64,000 nucleotides of DNA from contig JAAFIF010000036.1 of assembly GCA_013298625.1 (NCBI GenBank), positions 1 through 64,000 of the forward strand, written 5' to 3'. Shown in pieces: positions 52,678 to 62,500 of the stretch (its first letter is position 1; each line of letters begins with the position of its first letter). The translations under genes were made by a program, and so were the position numbers. A model generated the notes under the pieces. The model ran no database searches. It was given only the letters and a program-made list of their open reading frames with translations, and was not told the DNA's origin. The stretch comes from Myxococcales bacterium (lineage in GTDB: Bacteria > Myxococcota_A > Polyangia > Polyangiales > Ga0077539).

Positions 52678-52863
52678 ATGCGAAACCGACTGATCAAGAG
52701 CCTCGGGTTGCTGGCGCTGCTGGCGACGGGCGGGTGCAGGACTTTTCAGCTCATCGAGACGGGGCAGGCAGGCAAGGCCTGGATCATCTCGAATGGTGGC
52801 GTCGTCTACAACTGTGAGGCCAACGGACCGCAGGCCGTTTGCTTTCCGACGAACACGAACTGA
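52678..52863 (+). CDS. Very small lipoprotein (61 aa)
   Basis: The start ATG has GGAGA upstream. A signal peptide of 19 residues ends in GGC (Cys20), then a 40-residue body RTFQLIETGQAG ... NCEANGPQAVCFPTNTN with a probable disulfide (Cys pair). It is followed 13 bp later by a similar gene, so this is a cassette of small lipoproteins. Confidence 0.7.
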   Translation: MRNRLIKSLGLLALLATGGCRTFQLIETGQAGKAWIISNGGVVYNCEANGPQAVCFPTNTN

Positions 52864-52876
52864 GAGGGATTCGATC

Positions 52877-53092
52877 ATGAAGAAGGCCATTCTTGCTCTC
52901 GTGTTCGGCACCATGCTCAGCGGCTGCTGGCAAATCGTGACCGGCGCCCAGACCACCAGCCAGCAGGTCAACGGTGACCTCTGGTACAGCGCGCAGACGT
53001 ACTTCCTCGGGCTTCCGACGGGCTCGGTGGTGCGTTATTGCGCCGCGGCTCAGGGCGGCCCCGCCACGTGCACGACCGCGCACGTCAACTGA
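52877..53092 (+). CDS. Very small lipoprotein (71 aa)
   Basis: From ATG 52877. Lys-Lys start, LSGC lipobox (Cys17), then WQIVTGAQTTSQQVNGDLWYSA and an end with two Cys (RYCAAAQGGPATCTT). The pattern of a short body with one Cys pair matches the upstream lipoprotein, although the sequences differ. Its TGA overlaps the ATG of the next gene by one base. Confidence 0.75.
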   Translation: MKKAILALVFGTMLSGCWQIVTGAQTTSQQVNGDLWYSAQTYFLGLPTGSVVRYCAAAQGGPATCTTAHVN

Positions 53093-53559
53093 TGCGCTCG
53101 CTCGCGCTGTGGCTGTTGTTGCTCGCTTCGTGTGAGCGATCCCAGCGCGACGCGACGCCCGCGGGCTCCGCCAACGGCACCCGGCCACAAGCCGCATGGT
53201 GGCGCGAGAGCTTGCGAGACTCTCGGCTGTTCGAAGGGGGCGTGTCGACCGCGCCGCCGGGTCGAGAGGACGCGCTCGTCCCTGCGCTGTATCAGGCGGC
53301 GCGAGGGTGGGCGGCGCGTTGCGCGGCGCGGCCCGAGCAGCTGCCTGCGCCCGAAGTGCGCATCGAGTTCGACCTGCGGCTCAACCCAGACGGGACCATC
53401 GTCCGCGCTCGCCCGCGCAGCGTGCTGTTGCTGGGCGTGTGCGTGGCCGAAGCGATGGAGCAGAGCGCGCCCCTCTCGCCGCGGTTCGCGACGCACACGG
53501 ACATGGTCGTTCAGCTCGCGTTCGTTCGCGACCTCGCGGCGCCCCGCCCGCAGCGCTGA
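53092..53559 (+). CDS. Small lipoprotein with TonB/AgmX-like tail
   Basis: 155 residues. LLLLASC (Cys14) is the lipobox. The second half (RIEFDLRLNPDGTIVRARPRSVLLLG, CVAEAMEQSAPLSPRFATHTDMVVQLAFVR) is like the C-terminal domain of TonB-type or AgmX/GltJ proteins of Myxococcus, but I am not certain. Its ATG overlaps the upstream stop, so the three small lipoproteins are one unit. Confidence 0.65.
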   Translation: MRSLALWLLLLASCERSQRDATPAGSANGTRPQAAWWRESLRDSRLFEGGVSTAPPGREDALVPALYQAARGWAARCAARPEQLPAPEVRIEFDLRLNPDGTIVRARPRSVLLLGVCVAEAMEQSAPLSPRFATHTDMVVQLAFVRDLAAPRPQR

Positions 53560-53726
53560 CGTTTGCAGGGACATTGTTTGTCTCGGCAACGTTGCCGAAC
53601 CTGTTGACCGGGGTGGGTGAACGAGGGACGCTCGCGCCCTTCCCACGAGTCGAAGGGGCTGTGGTTGCGCGGAGGTAGCGCGCGACATCGCTCACTCGCA
53701 GGGCCACGCACGCACGGAGCAGACCG

Positions 53727-56435
53727 ATGACTGCGACCACGATTACCCTCGCGGATCTCGAACGCCTCGCGGAGGCATCCGCGCCCGATCTCGCTGATGC
53801 GATCATCTCCCTCGCCGAGAGCGAGCCACCCGCGCGCGAGACGCCGCTGCCCGAAGGCGCGGTCGCGCCCGAGCAATTGCTCTCGCAGCTGTACTCGGCG
53901 CGCGCAGGTTGGTCGAAGAGCCGCCGCCGCGAGCAAGCGCTCGAGGTGTGGCGAAAGTTTCTCAACCACCCAGACGCGCCGGTGCCCGATCGCTATCTGC
54001 TCGGCGATTTTCTGGTCAAGCTCTACGAGCGCGGCGGCGAGCCGCTGCGCGACGTGATCGTGGACCTCGCCCTTCGCGCGCCGTTCAAGCTCGGGTTGTG
54101 GGCGGGGCTCAAGCGCATCTACAAGCTCGCTGAAGAGCGGCTCGACGCGCGCGTGTGGGGCGCGCTCGCGGCGCGCTTCGACCTCGTCTTGCTCCGCTAC
54201 GACGCCAACGAAGTGTCCAACGGGACCTTCATCTACCTCCGCCGTCGCGCGTGGCGCTACCTCAAGGGCATCGGCCAGGCGACGCCCGCGCTGTACCCGC
54301 AGTTCGCCGTCGAAGTGCTGAAGCACTACCCAGCGGACATCTATTTCGAGCGCACGTGGATCGGCACCCACGTGACGGCGCACAAGACCAAGAGCTTCGG
54401 CCGTCGCTACTTCGAAGCGCGGCTGCCGGGCGATCTCACGAAGTCCCGCGCGTTCGAGGACGCGTGGAAGGGCGCGCCCGAAGCGCTGATGCAGATGCTC
54501 GAGTCCGCCGGGCACGACGTGGTCGCGCGCTTCGCGATCCAGTGCTTGCGCAAGGACATGCCCGAGAAGCTGCGCGAGGTCACGCCCGCGTGGCTCGAGC
54601 GGCTCGGCCGCAAGCCGCTCGCGAGCGCGCACGAGTTTCTCATCGAGACGCTCGACGCCAGCCCCGAGTTTCACAAAGGAAAGCTCAAGGCCCTCGGCCT
54701 TCACGACACGGCCGTCTCGCTGCTGGCGAGCCCTTCGGACAAGGCGCGCAAGTGGGGCATCGAGTACGCCCGCGCGCACGCGCAGGACCTCGCGAGCGAA
54801 GAGCTCATCGAGCGCTTTCTCTCTTCGCAGTACGCAGAGACCCGCAAATTCGCCGCTGAATTGCTGATGGGTCGCAAGGCGAAGGAGCTCGGGTACAAGT
54901 CCCTCGGGCGCATGATGGCCTTCGGCGAGACCGCCAAGTGGTCGATCGCGCAGCTCAACGAGGGCTTCGAGCGCAGCGAGATCCCGCGGGATTTCTTGGT
55001 CGAGTGCGTCTTCGCCGGCGACGCGCAGCTCAAGTGGGTCAAGGACTGGGTGGACGCGAAGTACTCGAAGACCGAGCGCGACCCCGAGCTGTGGATCACG
55101 GTCCTCGGCGACCCGCGCGTGGTCAACAGCTGGCGCGCCAAGAGCACGGCGCTCGCCGAGCTCGGCTCGATCGGCGTGAAGAATCTCCCGACGAAGTGGG
55201 TGCTCGACGCGATCGCCAACGTCGAGTACTCGGGCACCGTCGCAGGCTGGCTCAACAAAGCGGACTCGCTGCCGGGCCTCGACGTCGAGCGCATCAAGGG
55301 GCTGGTGTTCAACCCGCAGTTCAGGGCGGCGGCCATCGAGATCTTGATGAACCGCAAGCTCGTGAAGCCGAAGGAGATCGGCTTGCCGTGGCTGCTCGCC
55401 CTCGCGCGGCGCGCGGACGCGACGCTCAGGGATTTTGCGCTTCGAATGCTGCTCGAGCACAGCAAGCCCGAGGACTTCGGCGACGGAGACAAGTCCGCCG
55501 GCGTCGCGCGGCTCTTCAAGATGGCGCGCGAAGACAAGGACCAGCCGGTTCGCTCGTTCGCGCAGACGTACCTGCGCTGCCACCACCCGGACATCGGCAA
55601 GGATCAGGCAGAGAGCAAGCAGTACGGGATCAAGCCGGGCCTGAAGTCCGACGTGTTCTCGTACGAGCGCGTGTGGCCGTTCTTCGCGAGCATCTACGAG
55701 GACGCGCGGTCGTTTGCGGTGTCCGTCGCGCGCGCCGAGCTGCGCACCTGGGGCGCGATCGCGCGGCTGTTCGAGCTGGCCGATCACGAAGACTCGGGCG
55801 TGCGTCGCTTCGCGTTCGACTCGCTCACGAAGGCGGGCGACCCGGACGCTCCCAAGGAGCACACGCCCACGGTGGACGAGCTCGAGTCGGCCAAGGTGTT
55901 CGCGCTGACCGAGAGCCGTCGCCGCGCGACGCGCGACGTGGGGATGGCGCTGATCCTCAAGCACTACAAGCGCCTCGGCGGCGCGGAGAAGCTCGCGCGG
56001 ATCATGGAGTCGCCCGACCGCGACGTGCGTCAGTTCGCCGTGCGTCTGCTGTGGGAGCGGCACCGGCCTCGGGACCTTCCGGACGGGTGGAAGCCGAAGG
56101 CCAAGGGCAGCGTGGCGATCGAAGAGGTCACGCGGTTCGAAGACGTGCAGGCGCTGCGGGACTTTCTGCGTCGGCTGTTGTTCGGGCTGCCTCCGGGGCG
56201 CGCGGGCGAGGCGCTCGAGGCCGCGGCGACGCGGCACGTCCCGGCGAGCGTGGCCAAGCGCAACGTGATCGAAGTGGTGAAGGACCTCGGGCTCGAAGAC
56301 GAGGCGTTCGCCAAGCTGATCGCGCCGGTGCTGCAAGAGTTCACGGGCTCGATGGCCAAGGGCGAGTGGCAGGCGTGCCTGTCGGCGCTGGCTCAGCTGC
56401 GGACCGCGCACCCGACGATCGGGCTCCACGCGTGA
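53727..56435 (+). CDS. HEAT-like repeat protein of the SWIM/MoxR-associated type
   Basis: 902 residues, no signal peptide and no membrane segment. The protein is alpha-helical throughout; after the opening, ARAGWSKSRRREQALEVWRKFLNH and FIYLRRRAWRYLKGIGQATPALYPQFAVEVLKHY are distinctive blocks seen in proteins that accompany SWIM-zinc-finger and MoxR genes, and irregular HEAT-like helix pairs (SDKARKWGIEYARAHAQDL, DSGVRRFAFDSLTKAGD, DRDVRQFAVRLLWER) follow. It probably acts as a scaffold. The gap to the next gene is 70 bp, so co-transcription is likely. The exact family is my inference. Confidence 0.75.
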   Translation: MTATTITLADLERLAEASAPDLADAIISLAESEPPARETPLPEGAVAPEQLLSQLYSARAGWSKSRRREQALEVWRKFLNHPDAPVPDRYLLGDFLVKLYERGGEPLRDVIVDLALRAPFKLGLWAGLKRIYKLAEERLDARVWGALAARFDLVLLRYDANEVSNGTFIYLRRRAWRYLKGIGQATPALYPQFAVEVLKHYPADIYFERTWIGTHVTAHKTKSFGRRYFEARLPGDLTKSRAFEDAWKGAPEALMQMLESAGHDVVARFAIQCLRKDMPEKLREVTPAWLERLGRKPLASAHEFLIETLDASPEFHKGKLKALGLHDTAVSLLASPSDKARKWGIEYARAHAQDLASEELIERFLSSQYAETRKFAAELLMGRKAKELGYKSLGRMMAFGETAKWSIAQLNEGFERSEIPRDFLVECVFAGDAQLKWVKDWVDAKYSKTERDPELWITVLGDPRVVNSWRAKSTALAELGSIGVKNLPTKWVLDAIANVEYSGTVAGWLNKADSLPGLDVERIKGLVFNPQFRAAAIEILMNRKLVKPKEIGLPWLLALARRADATLRDFALRMLLEHSKPEDFGDGDKSAGVARLFKMAREDKDQPVRSFAQTYLRCHHPDIGKDQAESKQYGIKPGLKSDVFSYERVWPFFASIYEDARSFAVSVARAELRTWGAIARLFELADHEDSGVRRFAFDSLTKAGDPDAPKEHTPTVDELESAKVFALTESRRRATRDVGMALILKHYKRLGGAEKLARIMESPDRDVRQFAVRLLWERHRPRDLPDGWKPKAKGSVAIEEVTRFEDVQALRDFLRRLLFGLPPGRAGEALEAAATRHVPASVAKRNVIEVVKDLGLEDEAFAKLIAPVLQEFTGSMAKGEWQACLSALAQLRTAHPTIGLHA

Positions 56436-56505
56436 GCGCCGCGGATGAATTCATGGGCGTGTATTCGAAGCTGAGCGCTGAGTGATGAAGGCGTAGGTGA
56501 TAGAG

Positions 56506-59500
56506 ATGGCAGCGATCGGACACTACGAGCGAGTCAGGGCCCTTGTGGCCACGCCGCGGTTCTTCGTGACGGCGGGCGTGACCGCGGACAAGTCGAGCGA
56601 AGTCGTCGTCTTCGCGCGCGCGACGAACAAGCACCAGTCGTACTTCTCGGTGCCCGCGCACGTGTACGGGCTGGACTACCTGCGCGAAGAGCTCTTGCTC
56701 TGCGCGTGCTCCGACGGAAAGTTGCGAGCCCACCAGTTCAGCGACGGCAAGAGCGCGTGGGAGCTCGCGGCGCACGGCGGCGCGGTCAACGCCCTCTCGG
56801 TCGCGCGCGACTACGAGAGCGTCGCCACGGTCGGCGACGACGGCTTCGTGCGCGTGTGGAAGCTCTCGGACCGCTCGAAGAGCAAAGAGGTCTCGGTCTC
56901 GGGGCAGCGCCTGCGCGCGGTGGCGGTCGACGCGAACGTCGAGTACGTCGCGGCCGCGGGCGACGACGGGACTGTGTACGTGGTGACGCTCGCGACCGGA
57001 GCGATCCGCGCGATGAGCGGGCACGCGGGCGCGGTGCTGTCGCTGCGGTTCAACCCGAAGGACGGGCGGCTCATTTCGGGCGGCGAAGACGGCACGATTC
57101 GCTTCTGGTACGTCCAGGGCGAGGTCGACAGCGAGGTGCGCGGCGCCGATGACTCGGGCCACGTCGGAGGCGTCTGCGGGATCGAGCTCGTCCCGATCTG
57201 GGACACGCCCCCGCCAGGCACCGAAGTCACCCCGCGCCTCGTCACCGTCGGAATGGACGGAAAGCTCCGCGTCTGGCCCCTCGACTCCAAGCGCAAGCCG
57301 AAGACCGTCGAGCTCTCGGGCAAGGGGCTGTGCGCGCTCGCGCAGGTTCCTGCGCGCAGCAAGGACTACGAAGGTTGGTCCGACGCGCAGCACGGCCACG
57401 GTTTCATCACCGCGGGCGACGCGCGCACGTTGTACTTCGTCGGCTCGCAGCTGGACGGGACGGTCGAAGATCACTCGACCACCTTTGGTCACGCCTTCGA
57501 CGTCCTCGCGCAGAACCTCAGCGGGCAGACCCCCGTTCGCGAGAAGGCGATCCAGACCCTCGCCAAGAACGAAGAAGAAGAAGCCCGACCGCTCTTGCTC
57601 GTCGCGCTCTCGAGCGACCGCGAGCCCAACCTCCGCGTGCTCGTCGCCAGGCTGCTCGGCGAGAAGAAAGCTCGCTGGGCTCGCGCCGCGCTCACCGAGC
57701 GGCTCAACGACGACGCTCCCACCGTGCGCAAGACCGCCCTCGCGTCCTTGCGCGCGATCGACGGGGACACGTCGCTGGCCCCGCTGCGCTTCGCGCTCGC
57801 GAGCCGCCACGCGGACGTCCGCGTCGAGGCCGTCAAGCTGCTCGCCGCCCTGCGCGACGCGACGCCGCTGGCCGAAGGGCTCATCGTCGAGCGCCTCTCG
57901 GACGCGCACGAGAGCGTTCGCAAGTGCGCCATCGACGAGCTGTGCGCGGTCTACCCCGCGCGCAGCGTCGAGCCGCTCAAGCTCGGCTACGACCGCGGCG
58001 CTGAAGACGTCGTCATCGACGTGCTGATCCGCGCGGCGCAGTCGGGCCTCGTCTCGGACCCTGGCTTCTCGGGGTTCTTCGCGCGCGCTCTCGACCATCA
58101 GAGCCACGCCTCGGTGCGCCGCATCGCGTTCGCGCTGCGCGTGTCCGAGCGCAAATCGCTGCTCGCCGCGATCTTCGAGGGCGACGAAGACCTCGCGCGC
58201 ACGCTCGACGACGTCGCGCGCCGCATCGCGATCCGCGCCCGAGAGAAGAGCGGCGACGCCGCGCAGGCGAACAAGCCCGTCACCAAAGAAGAGCTCGAAG
58301 CCGCGAGGCAGAGCTTGCCCGGCGTGGGCGACGCCAAGGGCAAGCCGACCGAGCAAGACCTCGAGCCGCTGCTCACCGCCATGGCCTGCCGCACGCCCGA
58401 GACCGCCCTGCGCGGCGCTCGCGGCCTCGCGCGGCTCGGCGACACGCGGGCGCTCGGGGCGCTCTTGCAGCTCTCGCGCGAGTCCGACGCGTCGCTGCGC
58501 CGCGAGGCCGCGCTCTCGCTGCGCGCCCTCGAAGATCCGCGGGCGAAGAAGCGCTTGATCTGGATGCTCGACGACGCGGACGCCGCCGTGCGCGCCGCGG
58601 CGCTCGACGCGTACTCGAAGCTCGAGTCCAGCGCGGACCTGGTGGTGGCCGAGTCGGCGCTGCGCAGCTCGCACGAGGACGTGCGCGTGCGCGGGCTCGA
58701 TCGGCTGGTGAAGGTCGGCGCCGACGAGAAATCGCGCGAGGGGCTCGCAGAGACGCTGCTCGGCGACGCGCTCGCGGACGAAGCAGAGAAGGTGCGCGCC
58801 GAGGCGTTTCGAACGCTGTGGGCGTGGCACGCGAAAGATCCCGAAAAAGCCCTCGATCGCGCGCTCGACGGGCGCTTCGCGGACCTTCGCTTGCGCGCGG
58901 TCAGCGAGCTCGCGACGAAGAAGAAAGAGCCGTGGGCGCTCGAGCGTCTGCTCAAGGCGATCGGCGATCGTGACGACTCCGTCGCGAAGGCCGCGCTCGA
59001 CGCGGTGATCGAAGCGAAGGGCAAAGAAGACCCCGAGGCCTACGCCAAGGCGATGGAGTCCGTGCTCCCGTCGCAGCGCGCCCGCGGCGCCGAAGGTGCG
59101 AAGAAGTCCAGCAAGGACGCCCTGCGCGCGCAGCTCGTGAAGCTGTTGCAAGACGAGCACTCGTCGGTGCGCATCGCCGCGGTCGACTCGCTCGACGCCC
59201 TCGTGAAGGACGAGAACGGTCCCCTGCTCGCCGCGCTGCAGTCGGGCTTCTACGACCTGCGCGTTCGCGCGGCCGAGCACCTGGCGAAGCGAAAAGACGA
59301 GCAAATCATCGAGCCGATGCGCGCGCTGGTGCTCGACAAAGAGCTCGCGCAGCGCTTCGCCAAGGCCGTCGTCGACGCGTGGCGCGTGCGCGCGACGCAG
59401 GCGCTCGCGACGCTGGGCTCGGGCCGCGCGCTCAAGCTCTTCGCGACGGACCTGCTCAAAGACGAGCTCGCTGGCGTGCGCGAGGCCGCTGCGCGCGGCC

Positions 59501-62500
59501 TGTCGGTGTGCTCGAAGCGAGGCGACGAGGGCTTCTTGCTCGACGCGCTCTCGCACGAGGACGTCTTCGTTCGCTCGTGGGCTGCCGACGGGCTCGCGCG
59601 CCTCGGCGACGTCCGCGCCCTCCCGGTCCTCACCGGAAACCTCCGCAACGCCCACCTCCCCATCCGCATCGGCGCAATCCTCTCGTTCGCCGCGCTCGGG
59701 GCCGAGGGCTACGGCGGCATGTTGCAGGGCCTCGAAGACGGCGACCGCGAAGTGCAAGAGCGCGTGTTCGCCATCGTTCTCGCCCGTGATTTGCAGGCGT
59801 TTCGCAAGGCCGAGGCGCCCGAGCTGCTGACGAGCGCCCTCTCGTCGCAGCGCCCCGACGTGCGCTTCGCCGCGGCTCGCTCGCTCGAGCTGCGCACGGA
59901 CGCCGAGGACTACCTCGCGCACGTGATCGAAGTGCTCTTGCCCCCGAAGCCCGAGAAGGCCGCGGACATGAAGTCCTGGCCGACCGAAGAGCAGCGCGGC
60001 CGCATCATGGTGGGCCTCGCCAACGCGCTCGCGAGCGACGTGGCCGAGCAGCGCTACGCCGCCGCGCAGGTGCTCAACCTCCGCGCCAAGCCGCTCGAGT
60101 ACTTCTCCGCCGCGCAAGAGGCCGCGAAGCTCAAGTCCCTGGCGAACCCTTGGGTTCCCAACAATCAGCTGCCGACGCCCGCCGAGGGCGACAGCAAGCC
60201 GCAGAAGGGCTGGCTGCGTCGGCTCTTCACCGGCGACGAGAGCGACGCGACCAAGCTCGCGAAGGTCAGCGACAAAGAGCAGACCCATCTGCTCCGCCTC
60301 GCCTTCGGCGCATACGTGGGGCTGCTGCGGCAGGTCATCACCGACGACGAAGCGCAGCGCACGCGCAGGGACGCGGTCGAGCGCATCGTCTCGCTGTCCA
60401 AGCACGAGACGATCGGGCTCTCGGCGGCGCTGCCCGCGGTGGTCCGCGCGCTCGATGACGACAACCACCTCGTCCGCAAGGCGGCGTTCACCGGGCTGAA
60501 GAAGCTCTACAAAGAAGAGCCCGAGAAGGCCCTCGAGCTCGCGCTCGCGGCGCAGGCGGGCGACGTGGCGAGGCTCGCGCTCGACGAGCTCGCGGCCAAG
60601 GGCGCCAGCGAGTGGGCGCGCATCGCCCGTGCGGTCAACGCCCCCGCTGCGGACGTGCGCAAGTACGCGTTCGAGCTGCTCGAGAAGCTCTCTCCGAAGG
60701 GCTCGCTCGACCCGCTCATCGCCGCGCTCGGAAGCACCTACGCAGACCTTCGCCTCGGCGTGATCGAGCGCCTCGCCCAGAGCGCGGACAAGCGCGTGAG
60801 CGAGGCGCTCTTGCGCGCGCTCGGCAGCGAGCACGACGACCTTCGGCTGCGCGCCGCGGAGCTGCTCGCAGAGCGCAAGGACGCGCGCACCGCTGAAGTG
60901 CTCAGCGCGTTCTTGCGGCACGACAACGGCAACTACGTCTACCGCGCGGGCGAAGCGCTGGTGCGGCTCGCGGCAGAGGCGAGCGTCCCGGTGTACTCGC
61001 TGAGGCTCGACGAGCTGGCGGTCGAGTCGCGCGGGCAGATCATCGCGTGGCTCGGGCGCGTGAAGAGCGCGCTCGCTGTGGACTTGCTGGCGTCGCAGCT
61101 CGACGTCGAGCACGAGGGCATCCGCAATCAAGCGTTCGATGCAGCGCTGACGCTGGTGCAGAAGGATCGCAAGAAGCGCGATCAGTCGCTGGCGTGGCGG
61201 TTCTTGTCGGTGGGCGCGAAGAGCAAGCACCCGACGATGCGCTTGCTGTCGGTCAACGAGCTCGACGCCGTCGACGAGGGTGCGGCCAACGAGCTGCTGC
61301 AGTCGCTCTTCGGCGACCGCGATCCGCTCGTCCGCGTGGCGGCGGTGCATCGCTATGCGCAGCGAGTGATCCACAAGGGCGCGTCCGTCGAGCCCCTGCG
61401 CGACGTGCTCAAGGCGGGGACGCGCGAGCTGGTGCTCGGCGCGGCCGAGGGCGTGGCGAGCAAGGGCGACGTCCTGGCGTTTCGGCCGCTGTTGCTGGTG
61501 GTGCGCGCGGGCCTGCCCGAAGAGCGGCCGCGGGCGTTGCTCTCGCTCGGGACGTTGGGCGACCCGCGGGCGCTCAGCGAGCTCGAGGTCGTGGCCAACG
61601 GCGGGACCGAAGAGATCCCCGTCGATGGCCCGATGAAGGACGCGGCGGTCGAGGCGCTCGGCCGTCTGTGGAAGAAGCTCACCGACGAGGACGCGAAGAA
61701 GCGCGTGCTCGATCGCTTGGAGCAGACGCTGCTCGACGGCGAGACGTGGGACATGCGTTGCTCGGCGGCGCGCGGCGTTCGCTACGTGGGCGGAGAGTTC
61801 GGGCGCGTGCAGCTCGAGAACAACCTCGCGCACCAGTGGCAAGCGCAGGACGTGCGGATCGAGTGCGCCAGGCAGCTCGCGGAGCTCGGCGACGCGAAGG
61901 CCGAAGAGACCCTCGCGAGGACGCTGCACGACTACAACTATTACATTCGCGCTGCGGCGAAAGAGGCGCTCGACAAGCTCTTCGAGAAGGAGCCTGTGCG
62001 CGTCGCGCTGTTGTGCTTGGACTCGCCGCACGGGGACATCGCGGACAAGGCCGTGGCGTTCTTGGCGAACGAGGGCGAGCCTGCGCAGCTCGTTCCGAGG
62101 CTCGCGACGTTGCAGAACGTGGCGATGCGCTCGGTGATTCGAGCGGGGATCGAGCGGCGCGGCGCGGTTCCGGTCGGACCGTCGGTGGACGTGCTCGGCG
62201 GCATCGACGCCGTGGGTCGCACGCAGGTCGCGCGCATGGTCGGGACGCTCGCGGACAAGCTGGACGCAGCGGCGAAGAGCGCGCTCGGCAAGGCCCTGTC
62301 CTCCGCGGTCTCCAAAGCCGAATCCCGGTGGAACGACAACCGCACCCGCGCCGAAGAGATCACCGCGTGGCGCGAGGCCCTGTGGGCCGCACACCGCGTG
62401 GGCGCCGACGACGTCCTCGCGATCGCCAAGGCGACAGTGCAGGCCGGCGACGCGCGCTCTCCGGGCATCGTTCGTCGCGAGGCGCTGCGCGTGCTCGCGT

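Noticed and set aside
53511..56429. A 972-codon antisense frame over the HEAT-like gene
   Set aside because: Same cause: low-complexity Arg/Leu/Ala composition and no family match; the sense strand has a clear ribosome-binding start and helical repeats.
56341..62394. A 2,017-codon open frame antisense to the giant WD40/HEAT gene
   Set aside because: It is Arg/Ala/Glu/Leu-rich without any domain and exists because third-codon GC bias keeps the opposite strand open. The plus strand encodes clear WD40 and HEAT repeats.
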